This document shows positions 38,514 through 47,894 of a stretch of DNA of 64,000 nt, in pieces. The position numbers and the translations under genes are program-made. The DNA comes from Glaciecola sp. KUL10 (GTDB taxonomy: Bacteria > Pseudomonadota > Gammaproteobacteria > Enterobacterales > Alteromonadaceae). The stretch lies in the NCBI RefSeq assembly GCF_003203515.1, contig NZ_BGNG01000003.1:186001-250000 (forward strand), read 5' to 3'. How positions within the stretch are numbered: position 1 is the first letter of the stretch; each line of letters begins with the position of its first letter. The notes beneath the pieces were generated by a model, which did not search any database, was not told the origin of the DNA, and was given only the letters and a program-made list of their open reading frames with translations.

Positions 38514-39521
38514 ATGACAGAACAGAGAATTACAGTAATCCGAGGAGACGGCATCGGCCCAGACATTATCGATGCAGCCACTCAAATCTTAGACAAAGTC
38601 GGTTGTAACTTTAAGTATGACTATGCTGATGCTGGTTTAATAGCATTAGAGAACCATGGTGAACTGCTTCCACCCGAAACCCTTGAGTTAATTGCCAAAA
38701 ATAAAGTGGCCTTAAAAGGTCCGTTAACGACGCCTGTAGGTGAAGGCTTTACATCGATCAACGTCAGTCTAAGGAAGCAATTTAAGTTGTATGCTAATTT
38801 GCGACCGGTCTTGTCATTTAAGGGGACTAAAGCGCGCTATGAAGATATCGATATTATAACCGTGCGCGAAAACACACAGGGGATGTACTCAGGCTTAGGT
38901 CAAGTTGTATCCGACGACGGCACAGAAGCTGAAGCAATGAGTAAAATAACGCGTGAAGGCGCTGAAAAAATTGTCGTGTTCGCCTATGAATTAGCCAGGC
39001 GAGAAGGTAGAAAAAAAGTCACAGCAGTGCATAAAGCTAACATCCTTAAATCGACTTCAGGACTTTTTCTAAAAGTTGCGAGAGAAGTAGGTGAAAGGTA
39101 CCCAGATATCCAATCTGACGAAATGATCGTCGACAATACATGCATGCAATTGGTTATGAATCCTCATCAATTTGATGTCATCGTCACGACTAATTTGTTT
39201 GGCGATATTTTATCGGATTTATGTGCAGGTTTAGTGGGTGGACTTGGTATGGCACCAGGAGCCAATATAGGCGAAGATTGCGCGATTTTTGAAGCAGTTC
39301 ATGGCTCCGCACCCGATATCGCAGGTAAAAATTTAGCCAATCCAACATCGGTCATTTTGGCTTCAATTCAAATGCTAGAATATCTAAACATGAGTGATAA
39401 GGCTGAACAAATCAGAGCTGCACTAAAAGATGTTATCGAGTCAGGCGACCGCACAACACGCGACCTGGGCGGAGAACATGGTACGACAGACTTTACTGAG
39501 GCCCTGCTAGAACGGTTATAA
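38514..39521 (+). CDS. NAD-type isocitrate dehydrogenase (IDH3-like)
   Basis: A 335-residue beta-decarboxylating dehydrogenase. Features include ITVIRGDGIGPDI, the substrate loop TSINVSLRKQFKLYANLRP, YSGLGQV, the catalytic lysine block AVHKANILKSTSGLF, NLFGDILSDLCAGLVGGLGMAPGAN and the cofactor region EAVHGSAPDIAGKNLANPTS. The SINVSLRK loop and short length match the mitochondrial-type isocitrate dehydrogenases rather than LeuB or the large NADP-Icd. Cofactor use is inferred from the family. GAGGAA precedes the ATG. Confidence 0.88.
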   Translation: MTEQRITVIRGDGIGPDIIDAATQILDKVGCNFKYDYADAGLIALENHGELLPPETLELIAKNKVALKGPLTTPVGEGFTSINVSLRKQFKLYANLRPVLSFKGTKARYEDIDIITVRENTQGMYSGLGQVVSDDGTEAEAMSKITREGAEKIVVFAYELARREGRKKVTAVHKANILKSTSGLFLKVAREVGERYPDIQSDEMIVDNTCMQLVMNPHQFDVIVTTNLFGDILSDLCAGLVGGLGMAPGANIGEDCAIFEAVHGSAPDIAGKNLANPTSVILASIQMLEYLNMSDKAEQIRAALKDVIESGDRTTRDLGGEHGTTDFTEALLERL

Positions 39522-39582
39522 GAAACTAATGGTATTGCCAGTGTTCATCATACCCTTGAGTCCGACACTAGCATCTACAAAC

Positions 39583-39617
39583 GAGTCGATCTGAACCTTA
39601 TATAATCAGATCGACTC
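39583..39617. repeat. 12-bp perfect inverted repeat after the isocitrate dehydrogenase gene
   Basis: GAGTCGATCTGA / TCAGATCGACTC forms a perfect 12-bp stem with an 11-base AT-rich loop. It lacks a T-run, so it is either a rho-aided terminator or RNA-stabilising hairpin for the upstream gene, or an operator for the comEA-like gene. Confidence 0.5.
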
Positions 39618-39712
39618 CCTCAGTCAAAACTATCCCGTAAGACAACTATCCAGAACATTCAAAACGTATTACTTTAAACCTGCAATTACGCACAAAAAAT
39701 AAAGGAAATACT

Positions 39713-40033
39713 ATGAAAGGAATCACTTTAAATAAATCGCTTATTACGCTTCTTGCAGGATTAACTCTAGCCTGTGGTGCAAACACGGCATTAGCAAACG
39801 CCGAACCTTTAAGCGAAACTCACATGCAAATAGAAACGAGCGCACCAATCAACCTCAATACAGCGAATGCTGAACAACTTAGTTCATTACCGGGAATCGG
39901 TGCTAAGAAAGCAACCCAAATTATAGAGTATCGCGAACTAAATGGTGATTTTGAATCTGTTGATGAGTTACAAAATGTAAAAGGGATTGGCCCCAAAATG
40001 CTTGCTAAGATCAGTTCTAAGTTGAGTGTTTAG
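39713..40033 (+). CDS. ComEA-like helix-hairpin-helix DNA-binding protein
   Basis: A 106-residue exported protein. A signal peptide (MKGITLNKSLITLLAGLTLACGANTALA) ends in an ALA cleavage motif. It is followed by a tandem helix-hairpin-helix domain (INLNTANAEQLSSLPGIGAKKA...VDELQNVKGIGPKML) of the ComEA type. Such periplasmic proteins bind incoming DNA during natural transformation. The competence role here is inferred, since no other com gene is nearby. The ATG has AGGAAA upstream. It is monocistronic. Confidence 0.88.
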   Translation: MKGITLNKSLITLLAGLTLACGANTALANAEPLSETHMQIETSAPINLNTANAEQLSSLPGIGAKKATQIIEYRELNGDFESVDELQNVKGIGPKMLAKISSKLSV

Positions 40034-40053
40034 ATTACCATTAATCAACAAGC

Positions 40054-40081
40054 ACCACTTGTAGTTGCATATACAAGTGGT
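40054..40081. terminator. Hairpin between convergent comEA-like and prolyl-hydroxylase genes
   Basis: ACCACTTGTA / TACAAGTGGT, a 10-bp stem with an 8-base loop, lies between two convergent genes. T-runs are poor on both strands, so it is a possible rather than strong bidirectional terminator. Confidence 0.45.
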
Positions 40082-40110
40082 CAAAACAAAGCCGACTAGA
40101 CACGAGAATG

Positions 40111-40941
40111 TTAACTATTAGGTTTCAATTTATCTCGGAACCACTTTGTGATAATACTTTTTTCTCCTGAAATAACAGGATGAGCAAGATGCTTTGTTTT
40201 TTTGTTCGGATAACCATTAGGCAGTAAATTGTTCCAAATCAGTGCTCGACCACGCTTAGGTGTCACCGAAAGATTTAACAATGGAAACTCTGTTTCCCCC
40301 CCAGATTCCACATCATTAAGGTACACCATAAACGTCCAAGATCGCTGACCAAGTGAAGGGCAATTAGCTCTATTAAACGACGGGCTTCCAGGGGCAAAGT
40401 AGTCAGAGTGAATATTAAAAAAGTCACCATTTTGGTATTGCTGCACTTGAATCTGCTCCGCATTTAAATGACCGAATGCCATAGTGTCTGTGAGTTTTTT
40501 ATCGATTACAACGGTATTCAGAGGATCACACTGCGCGAGTAAACAAGTTTTAGATTGCCTTTCAAGCTTTTGCTTTTCCTTGACCCCTATTACATCTGAC
40601 GCAAAAAGGCGCTGTTTAGATAGGTTTATGACCCTTTCACAGTCCTCATCTGGAAAATAGTTATCAATGCAATATACTTGAGCTTTTTTATCTTCTAACT
40701 TTTCAACATTATGTGGGGAGCCAGTTGTTAAAAAATGAGGTTTTGATAACGCTTGATAAAAAGCTGTATTATAGACAAAATTAGTATTTAACTTTACTTT
40801 ATTACCCAAAAGCGCGAGGCTTAGGTCATACGGAATGCCAGATAAAACCAGTTCTTTTAAAACATCTTCAGGCTGACGCCCTTTCTTTAACTCTGTTTTA
40901 GCGTGCCTTTTGAACAAAGATGGAACTTCTCTCATATACAT
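40111..40941 (-). CDS. Prolyl 4-hydroxylase-like 2-oxoglutarate/Fe(II) dioxygenase
   Basis: A 276-residue cytosolic protein (no signal peptide). The C-terminal 180 residues form the prolyl 4-hydroxylase double-stranded beta-helix. The Fe(II) ligands are H178 and D180 (NIHSDYF) and probably H251; K261 in SGEK is the likely 2-oxoglutarate ligand. YLNDVESGGETEFP is the typical family strand. The N-terminal 80 residues are unrelated and helical. Its target may be a protein prolyl residue, but this cannot be told from sequence. It lies downstream of galU across a terminator. Confidence 0.87.
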   Translation of the reverse strand: MYMREVPSLFKRHAKTELKKGRQPEDVLKELVLSGIPYDLSLALLGNKVKLNTNFVYNTAFYQALSKPHFLTTGSPHNVEKLEDKKAQVYCIDNYFPDEDCERVINLSKQRLFASDVIGVKEKQKLERQSKTCLLAQCDPLNTVVIDKKLTDTMAFGHLNAEQIQVQQYQNGDFFNIHSDYFAPGSPSFNRANCPSLGQRSWTFMVYLNDVESGGETEFPLLNLSVTPKRGRALIWNNLLPNGYPNKKTKHLAHPVISGEKSIITKWFRDKLKPNS

Positions 40942-41004
40942 ACTTATCTGGTAAAATCTTTTTCATTAGGCTATCAGCTCAAAAAGCAACGAGTCAAATC
41001 ATAA

Positions 41005-41040
41005 AAGAAAAAAAGCTGAATCGAATTGATATCAGCTTTC
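41005..41040 (-). terminator. Rho-independent terminator after galU
   Basis: On the minus strand AAAGCTGA / TCAGCTTT forms a stem followed by TTTTTC. It ends the surface-glycan gene run. Confidence 0.8.
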
Positions 41041-41063
41041 TATTAAATGGACGCTTTTTCTAA

Positions 41064-41963
41064 CTATGCTTTATCTGCGAGCTCTTTTACAAAACTAACA
41101 AATTCATCACCAAGTTCGGGGTGGCGCATCGCATATTCCAAATTAGCTTTCATATATCCAAGCTTACTACCACAGTCATGGCTCTTGCCTTTCATGTAGT
41201 AAGCATCAACTTGCTCATGCTCCATTAATGAGTCAATCGCATCAGTTAGTTGGATCTCACCACCTGCGCCTGGCATAGTGGTCGCAAGCAAATCCCAGAT
41301 TTTTTCAGATAACACATAGCGACCCACTACTGCTAAATCAGATGGGGCATCTTCCAAGTCCGGCTTCTCTACCATACGGTGCATTTTGCCTGATTCACCA
41401 GGCGCTAAATCTTTACCTTCTAAGTCCACAATACCGAATTTAGAGACATCTTCCTGTGCAACTTGTTCAACCATTACTTGACTAACTCTAGAGGTATTAA
41501 ATTTTGATACCATATCTGCAAGGTTGTCTTTCTTAGGATTACTCGCCACATCATCAATGATCACATCTGGTAATACTACGGCAAATGGCGCGTCACCTAT
41601 CATAGGTTGTGCGCATGCGATTGCATGACCAAGTCCATTTGCTACGCCTTGGCGCACATGCATTATGGTCACATCTTTAGGGCAGATTGCTTGGACGGCT
41701 TCTAGCAATTGACGCTTAACACGTTTTTCTAGCGTTGCCTCTAACTCAAACGATGTATCAAAGTGGTTTTCGATACTATTTTTACTTGCATGAGTTACCA
41801 ATACGATTTGTTTAATACCCGCTTGCACACATTCATTAACCACATATTGAATTAATGGTTTGTCAACCACGGGAAGCATTTCCTTGGGAATTGCTTTGGT
41901 TGCTGGCAACATTCTTGTTCCAAGACCTGCTACAGGTATAACCGCTTTTTTAACTTGACTCAT
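41064..41963 (-). CDS. galU: UTP-glucose-1-phosphate uridylyltransferase
   Basis: A 299-residue nucleotidyltransferase that makes UDP-glucose from UTP and glucose 1-phosphate. The N-terminus carries [36 protein letters not shown], the GalU signature. [30 protein letters not shown] and [17 protein letters not shown] follow. It lies 17 bases after ugd, so the pair supplies UDP-glucuronate to the upstream glycan genes. Confidence 0.96.
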   Translation of the reverse strand: MSQVKKAVIPVAGLGTRMLPATKAIPKEMLPVVDKPLIQYVVNECVQAGIKQIVLVTHASKNSIENHFDTSFELEATLEKRVKRQLLEAVQAICPKDVTIMHVRQGVANGLGHAIACAQPMIGDAPFAVVLPDVIIDDVASNPKKDNLADMVSKFNTSRVSQVMVEQVAQEDVSKFGIVDLEGKDLAPGESGKMHRMVEKPDLEDAPSDLAVVGRYVLSEKIWDLLATTMPGAGGEIQLTDAIDSLMEHEQVDAYYMKGKSHDCGSKLGYMKANLEYAMRHPELGDEFVSFVKELADKA

Positions 41964-41980
41964 TTTCTACTACCTTTTCC

Positions 41981-43321
41981 TTAAAATCCTTTAACCGATA
42001 GACCACGGCCTATCGCGTAGTAATGCAATCCGTATTCCGAAACTGTTGATGGCTCAAATAAATTGCGGCCATCAAATATAACAGGCTCTTTAATCGTGCT
42101 TTTAATTAACTCAAAATCAGGAGCCTTAAATGCTTGCCACTCAGTACAAATCACCAAGCAATCTGCACCAGACAATGCCGATTCTTTTGTCCCCATCAAA
42201 CTCAAGTCACTGCGATTGCCATAGATTCGTTGTGTTTCCTCCATAGCTTCTGGGTCATAGGCTTGTACTGAGGCACCTTTAGCCCAGAGATTTTCCATCA
42301 GTACACGACTCGAAGCTTCACGCATATCATCAGTATTAGGCTTAAATGATAGTCCCCATAGCGCAATGGTCTTACCTTTAACATCACCATTAAAGTGAGT
42401 CATGATGTAATCGAATAACTTTTCTTTTTGGGCATAGTTCACAGACTCAACTGCTTCTAAAACTTGAGCTTTATAACCCACCCCATTTGCACTACGAACG
42501 AGCGCTTGCACATCTTTGGGGAAGCAAGAACCGCCATATCCGCAGCCAGGATAGATAAATTGATAACCTATTCTCGGATCACTACCAATACCCTTGCGAA
42601 CGTTTTCAATATCCGCTCCCATGAGTTCTGCTAGATTAGCCATTTCATTCATGAAGCTAATTTTAGTAGCAAGCATACAATTTGCGGCATATTTGGTCAG
42701 CTCTGCACTGCGAACGTCCATTACGATAATCTTGTCGTGATTTCTATTAAATGGCGCATATAGTTCTCTGAGCTTCTTTTCGGCTTGCTCTGAGTCTGTT
42801 CCTAAAATGATTCTATCTGGACGCATACAATCATTGACTGCAGCGCCTTCCTTTAAAAATTCAGGGTTTGATACGACATCAAAACTAACATCTTTATTTA
42901 GTTTGTTAAGTGTTTCAGTAACCTTTGCAGTAACACGGTCAGCGGTTCCAACTGGCACAGTTGATTTGTTAATGATGATTTTATGACATTGCATACTAGT
43001 TGCGATGGTCTCTGCAACCGCTAAGACATATTTTAAATCCGCTGAACCATCTTCATCTGGAGGCGTTCCAACTGCAATAAAAACTACGTCGCCGTGCTCT
43101 ACGCCCATCGCTGCATCAGTGGTGAACTTAACTCTGCCCTGTTCAAAATTAGATTGTACAAGGGGTGTTAGTCCAGGTTCGTAGATAGGAATGATTCCTT
43201 TTTCCAAGTTATCTACTTTCTGTTGGTCAACGTCAATACATACGACGTCGTGACCTACCTCAGCTAAAACTGCGGCTTGTACTAACCCAACATAACCAAT
43301 ACCGAAAACTGTTACTTTCAT
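41981..43321 (-). CDS. ugd: UDP-glucose 6-dehydrogenase
   Basis: A 446-residue NAD-dependent enzyme that oxidises UDP-glucose to UDP-glucuronate in two steps. It begins [21 protein letters not shown] (Rossmann). The catalytic cysteine is in [13 protein letters not shown], and the C-terminal UDP-binding domain starts around [20 protein letters not shown]. The frame is open seven codons further, but the ATG at 43321 has AGGAAGG upstream. It precedes galU and follows the glycosyltransferase genes after a 113-base gap. Confidence 0.96.
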   Translation of the reverse strand: MKVTVFGIGYVGLVQAAVLAEVGHDVVCIDVDQQKVDNLEKGIIPIYEPGLTPLVQSNFEQGRVKFTTDAAMGVEHGDVVFIAVGTPPDEDGSADLKYVLAVAETIATSMQCHKIIINKSTVPVGTADRVTAKVTETLNKLNKDVSFDVVSNPEFLKEGAAVNDCMRPDRIILGTDSEQAEKKLRELYAPFNRNHDKIIVMDVRSAELTKYAANCMLATKISFMNEMANLAELMGADIENVRKGIGSDPRIGYQFIYPGCGYGGSCFPKDVQALVRSANGVGYKAQVLEAVESVNYAQKEKLFDYIMTHFNGDVKGKTIALWGLSFKPNTDDMREASSRVLMENLWAKGASVQAYDPEAMEETQRIYGNRSDLSLMGTKESALSGADCLVICTEWQAFKAPDFELIKSTIKEPVIFDGRNLFEPSTVSEYGLHYYAIGRGLSVKGF

Positions 43322-43434
43322 TTTCCTTCCTTTTTTAATCACAGTATCAATGCTTAATACCGCGGACTATAAAACTTGAACATTACAAAACGGTGAAATC
43401 AGTCTTGTTAATATTGATGTAAAAAGCTATTTGT

Positions 43435-44295
43435 TTAGTGCCATACCTTGTAAGCACCCGCTCTTTTCATAATTCCGTCGCAAATTCCTTGCCACATATA
43501 TTTAGCGCGAAGTATTTTGTCTTTTTCATTCAACAAATTCACGAGGACTCGCAAGGGCAAAATACCCAAATTCCTGAGCTTCCAATATCGAGGGACATAT
43601 TCTCTCCTCGATAAAATGAAAATATTTCTAAACTGATAGTAAAGTCTTATTGGTTTACCGACTTTATATGTCACGCCCAAAAAATTGCTGCGATGCTCAC
43701 CCATTGTGTGACGCATTTTAACATCATTAGCTATCGCTATCTGGTAGGAGTTCAACCTTGCACGCCAACACCATTCATGATCGACGCCATCAATAAATAG
43801 GCTTTCTTCTTTTAAACCTACAGCGCTAAGCTTGGCAAGCGATATCATCATACCGGAACTTATTATTTGTGGTACAAATGACAGTTCATTCTCTGTTAAC
43901 AAGGCTTTTTGAACCTTGGGATGCTGTTCATCATTGGTAAATGAACAAACTATCCTTGGACCAACCGCAACTAAACTGTCAGGGTATGCCCTTAATTTGT
44001 TGACCAGTTGGGGGACCATACTTGAGGGAACTTCGCTGTCTTGGTCAAGTAGCAAAGCGTATGCGCACTCATCTGCGAGTAAATCTGACAAACCAACGTT
44101 TTGAGCCGCAGCCACCCCTTTATTCGATTTAAAATGGTGGTAATGTGTATTTTCAGGAGGAAGGGTTACTTTTGAAGCGACTAAACTATTATCCACAATG
44201 CTCAACGTATCAACCATTTTTGACACGGTATTAATAAGCTCATTCGCCTCTTTAAGCGAAGGGTTGTAAAGTACTATCACAGCACCAACTCTCAT
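43435..44295 (-). CDS. Family 2 glycosyltransferase, rhamnosyltransferase-like
   Basis: A 286-residue GT-A fold enzyme. AVIVLYNPSLKEANELI opens the nucleotide-binding region, SIVDNS and NKGVAAAQNVGL follow, and LLLDQDSEVP holds the DxD metal site. This arrangement resembles the RhlC/WbbL group that uses dTDP-rhamnose, but the donor cannot be proven. The ATG overlaps the stop of the upstream glycosyltransferase by four bases (ATGA). It is the last glycosyltransferase before ugd. Confidence 0.87.
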   Translation of the reverse strand: MRVGAVIVLYNPSLKEANELINTVSKMVDTLSIVDNSLVASKVTLPPENTHYHHFKSNKGVAAAQNVGLSDLLADECAYALLLDQDSEVPSSMVPQLVNKLRAYPDSLVAVGPRIVCSFTNDEQHPKVQKALLTENELSFVPQIISSGMMISLAKLSAVGLKEESLFIDGVDHEWCWRARLNSYQIAIANDVKMRHTMGEHRSNFLGVTYKVGKPIRLYYQFRNIFILSRREYVPRYWKLRNLGILPLRVLVNLLNEKDKILRAKYMWQGICDGIMKRAGAYKVWH

Positions 44296-45176
44296 TTATT
44301 TCCTCTATTCAAAAAGAAACGGTCGATCTTATATGCAAACTTTACAACAAATGACGGCATTAGACGAAGACAAAGTACAGAAACTGCATAAATTAAATAA
44401 CGTACACGAGTTCGTTTTAACAAGCGCATTGCATAAATCCTTGCTTTGAATTCATTTACAGATTTACTAAATCCTCTTCTTTTATAAAAATCATCGACGC
44501 GACGGAACTTCAAAAGCGCACTTGTTAAGTTTGTAAATTTAAAACCCGCACTAGCTAGTTCTGACCATAAAAAGTAATCTTGTGTATTAAGCAGATGTTC
44601 GCTATACCTGAAGCCATGTTTGAAAACATTGAAACGTAAAACAACGGTTGGATGATTTAGAGAACATCTTTTTGGAAGCATTCGTTTGATAGCTTTATCA
44701 CTCACTGGCAACGTTCTGGCGCCAACAATCCTACCTGCCTCATTAATCTCACACAGTGCACTGCCTAAAACATCAATGTGCGGATGCGCTTCTAAAAATT
44801 CTATTTGAGTTTGAAAACGCTCTGGCTCGCTAATATCGTCTGCATCCATTCTAAAGAAATAGACAGGTGAACTTGCTAGACTCCAGTCAATAACAAAATT
44901 CATAGCTCTGCTAAGACCTTGGTTTTCAACACATTCCACGACCATGATACGCTTATCAAGTTTAGCAAAGCGAGTGACAATTTCACGAAGGTCGTTGGAC
45001 ACTGGACCGTCGATCACAATAGCAAAAACAAAGCCTGTATAGCTTTGATCTAAGATACTTTGTATGGCCTGCTCAAGCCATAACTCTTTATCAGCTCTAT
45101 AAACTGCCATCGCTACTATAGCTTGTGGCTGAATATCTACTTGATGTTCTTTTTGTATTTTGTATGTTTGTGGCAA
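44292..45176 (-). CDS. Family 2 glycosyltransferase (AmsE-like)
   Basis: A 294-residue GT2 enzyme with AIVAMAVYRADKELWLEQAIQSILDQSY, VIDGPVSNDL, NQGLSRAMNF and the metal site RMDADDISEPERF. The frame begins at a TTG (45176) without a visible ribosome-binding site; residues from about 18 on are the conserved fold, so the true start may be slightly downstream but cannot be past residue 18. It probably extends a polysaccharide repeat unit. It is coupled to the next gene by a four-base overlap. Confidence 0.85.
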   Translation of the reverse strand: MPQTYKIQKEHQVDIQPQAIVAMAVYRADKELWLEQAIQSILDQSYTGFVFAIVIDGPVSNDLREIVTRFAKLDKRIMVVECVENQGLSRAMNFVIDWSLASSPVYFFRMDADDISEPERFQTQIEFLEAHPHIDVLGSALCEINEAGRIVGARTLPVSDKAIKRMLPKRCSLNHPTVVLRFNVFKHGFRYSEHLLNTQDYFLWSELASAGFKFTNLTSALLKFRRVDDFYKRRGFSKSVNEFKARIYAMRLLKRTRVRYLIYAVSVLCLRLMPSFVVKFAYKIDRFFLNRGNK

Positions 45177-45209
45177 AGCGAATTACTATTAAAAAATCAA
45201 CGTCACATT

Positions 45210-46937
45210 TTAATGGGTTAATTCATTATTGATAGTAAAATTTTCATACTTAAGCGTTAAATTTGGATTATATGCGGGATCGTGTTCTATGTAAGCTTTC
45301 CAAGTTGTCTGTAAATACTCTACTTCAGCAAAAAAGCGTTTCTTTTTCTCATAAGTGTCGTCATGCCCCCGTGAAATAGACTCATGATGAAACAACACTG
45401 CTTCTGCACAAAGTAAATTGCGTTTACCAGACTGATTTATGCGCAAACAGAAATCTACATCATTAAATGCAACCGTTAATTCTTTTTCGTTCAACCCGCC
45501 CACGTTTTCATAGTCCTTCTTTTCCACCAATAGGCAAGCGGCAGTCACCGCACTGAAATTTTGAGTAGCAATTGCTCGGTTCATATATCCAGGCGCATCG
45601 CGTTGAAAATATTTATGTGCGTGCCCTGCGCCACCTCCATATCCCATAACAACACCAGCATGTTGCACCAATCCATTAGCAAAAAGTAGTTTTGCGCCGA
45701 CGCATCCGATATCTGGACGTAAAGTATGGACAAGCATTTTTTCAAGCCAATTACCGTTTATCACTTCAATGTCATTGTTCACTAAAGCAATGACTTCACC
45801 TTTTGCGTGCGCAACTGCAAAATTATTGATAGCTGAATAGTTAAAGGGATGAGGATACTTTAATACTCTTACATTCGGAAGCTCGTTCACACTTTCAAAG
45901 TATGTAATCGCTTCGGGGTCATCTGATCGATTATCAATTAGTAATATTTCGAAATTTCGGTAATCGGTTTTATCCAATATAGAGGTCAAACAAGCTTCGA
46001 CTAAGTCTTTAGCATTGTATGTTGGTATTATCATGCTAACCATTGGTTGCTCACTCAACGGAAATAGTTTGGACGTATCGTCCACGATTTGCTCATCTGG
46101 TTCAGTAAGCTTATGATGATGTAGCAGCACTAAAGGAATATGCCCAACTTTTATTGCCATATCTTGCAAATACGCTTGCTTAAAAAAGTTTGCAACTGAA
46201 TCTCTCGAAGCAATTAGCGAGTCAATATGAGTTAACCTTGCAAAGTAAAACCCAGTGCGAATATAGCCTGTAGATAATTGAAGGTCTGGGTTCCAATCAG
46301 GTAAGAACCTGGGAGCGTAACGATTTTGGACAGCCTGAGTATCAGTATCCACGTATATAAAATCCGTTTGAATTTTACAAGTAGCGATATATGCAAAACA
46401 ATCAGAGTGCAGGCGTTCGCCTTGATATAAGACAAAGCCAGATGTCTTTTTTAATCTCATATCAACTTTAGCCAAATCACACACAACTTCGATATCCGTC
46501 AGCAACCAATTTAGCGAAGTAATATAGGACTCAACCACCGCTCGTTGTTTTGGCTGACAAAGTAACACGATCATTTCTGGCAAAACAGTTTGCTGATTTA
46601 TTGACTTTAGAGAGCAGTGGCACATATCACCGTCCCAATCATCAACAAGAAGCAGCACAGTATGAACAGGCGTAACGATAGAAACTTCACTAAGTCGATC
46701 ATCAATCAAGCGTTGTTGATATCGCATATTTCTTGAATAATCTTCGTCGAGAGGTTCGTCACTAATGGTTACCTGCCTCGCTTCAGCTAACGTAGCGTTG
46801 ACCGAGGGGTGCATACCAACTTTGCATAGCAAAGCGGTATACCAGCTGCTTAATAAAACACTTTTTCTAAAAGGTTCCCTAGCCCATTCTGGAAAGAATT
46901 GGACTAACAGCCATATTACTTTTACTAGATAATGCAT
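45210..46937 (-). CDS. Large family 2 glycosyltransferase (O-antigen/exopolysaccharide type)
   Basis: A 575-residue protein. The C-terminal GT2 domain from about residue 285 has SMIIPTYNAKDLVEACLTSI, the DxD-like ALVNNDIEVINGNWLE and CLLVEKKDYENVGGLNEKELTVAFNDVDFCLR. The N-terminal 280 residues are weakly conserved and may be a second, degenerate transferase domain (HTVLLLVDDWDGD, SLKSINQQTVLPEMIVLL). This two-part layout is common in large glycan loci. It lies 33 bases upstream of the AmsE-like gene. Confidence 0.87.
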   Translation of the reverse strand: MHYLVKVIWLLVQFFPEWAREPFRKSVLLSSWYTALLCKVGMHPSVNATLAEARQVTISDEPLDEDYSRNMRYQQRLIDDRLSEVSIVTPVHTVLLLVDDWDGDMCHCSLKSINQQTVLPEMIVLLCQPKQRAVVESYITSLNWLLTDIEVVCDLAKVDMRLKKTSGFVLYQGERLHSDCFAYIATCKIQTDFIYVDTDTQAVQNRYAPRFLPDWNPDLQLSTGYIRTGFYFARLTHIDSLIASRDSVANFFKQAYLQDMAIKVGHIPLVLLHHHKLTEPDEQIVDDTSKLFPLSEQPMVSMIIPTYNAKDLVEACLTSILDKTDYRNFEILLIDNRSDDPEAITYFESVNELPNVRVLKYPHPFNYSAINNFAVAHAKGEVIALVNNDIEVINGNWLEKMLVHTLRPDIGCVGAKLLFANGLVQHAGVVMGYGGGAGHAHKYFQRDAPGYMNRAIATQNFSAVTAACLLVEKKDYENVGGLNEKELTVAFNDVDFCLRINQSGKRNLLCAEAVLFHHESISRGHDDTYEKKKRFFAEVEYLQTTWKAYIEHDPAYNPNLTLKYENFTINNELTH

Positions 46938-46980
46938 TGCACTTTTTCTCTTTAAGATCTATGAAACGACAAACGCTCGA

Positions 46981-47880
46981 CTACTCTAAAAAGTAGCGTG
47001 CAATGCAATGAGCAGCATTACGTGTAGTTTGTTGCTTAACGACTTCATACTGTCGAGCTTGTTGTTGTGCTCTTGCATCCTCATTTTTGAGGTAGTGCAA
47101 TACCAAAGCTTCTAACGAAGCGTGGTCTGTAAAAGTCTCACCTCGATACCAACTTTTTGCATCTGAGTTATTATCGCAAAGCACAAAACCACCAGCACTA
47201 ATCAAATCCACATATTTATGACTGACTGCACCAGTATCGTTCATATTGTGGTGATGATCGTTGAGATTAATTTTGGCTTCTTTAGCAAGTAAGGGAATTT
47301 CTTCATAAGGCACACTTTTAGCCACCCAATATTTTTTTGCTGCTGGATTGCCTGGGTAAAGAGACCAATTAGGGCCGATGATTTTCAGCCTTAACTGATA
47401 TTTTTCTACAATATCAATAATTGCTTCAACAATTGGACGTACACGGGGAGTTCCCATGAACGCAATATCACAAGTATATTTAGGTTTGTGTTTTTCGCTC
47501 GGTTTAAGCGAAGAAAAAGGTCTCAATATTTCAATAGGATGCTTTGTTTCAAAAGCTAATGACTCGTTTGAAGTGTTAGCTTTTGCAGCATAGTAATCTA
47601 GTACACCTTCACTTGGAACAAAGACGCGCGAAAATTGATTTAAGGAATTCAATTTTTGGAAATGACAATAAATCAATGCAATATTATTTGCGGAAGGGTC
47701 GAACTGCCCGACCTTGGGATAATGTTGCTTGAGAGGACCACCTAGAAAATAAACTCTATTTTTGGCTCCCGCTTGATGAACATGTCCCATACTCTCGAGC
47801 ATTTCTTTGAGATTGACGTATAAACGATAGTCATACCAAGTCTCATCTTTGTGAGGTGAAGCGATACAAAACTTTGCCAT
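46981..47880 (-). CDS. CgeB/YkvP-like glycosyltransferase (GT-B fold)
   Basis: A 299-residue protein. The last 150 residues show the CgeB-type region: CDIAFMGTPRVRPIVEAI, LRLKIIGPNW, IPLLAKEAKINLNDHHHNMND and VSHKYVDLISAGGFVLCDN, followed by WYRGETFTDHASLEALVLHYL. These are the features of the glycosyl transferases group 1 relatives (GT-B) that act on surface glycans. The acceptor is unknown. It lies 14 bases after the GT92-like gene. Confidence 0.78.
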   Translation of the reverse strand: MAKFCIASPHKDETWYDYRLYVNLKEMLESMGHVHQAGAKNRVYFLGGPLKQHYPKVGQFDPSANNIALIYCHFQKLNSLNQFSRVFVPSEGVLDYYAAKANTSNESLAFETKHPIEILRPFSSLKPSEKHKPKYTCDIAFMGTPRVRPIVEAIIDIVEKYQLRLKIIGPNWSLYPGNPAAKKYWVAKSVPYEEIPLLAKEAKINLNDHHHNMNDTGAVSHKYVDLISAGGFVLCDNNSDAKSWYRGETFTDHASLEALVLHYLKNEDARAQQQARQYEVVKQQTTRNAAHCIARYFLE

Positions 47881-47894
47881 ACGGTTTCCTTGCG

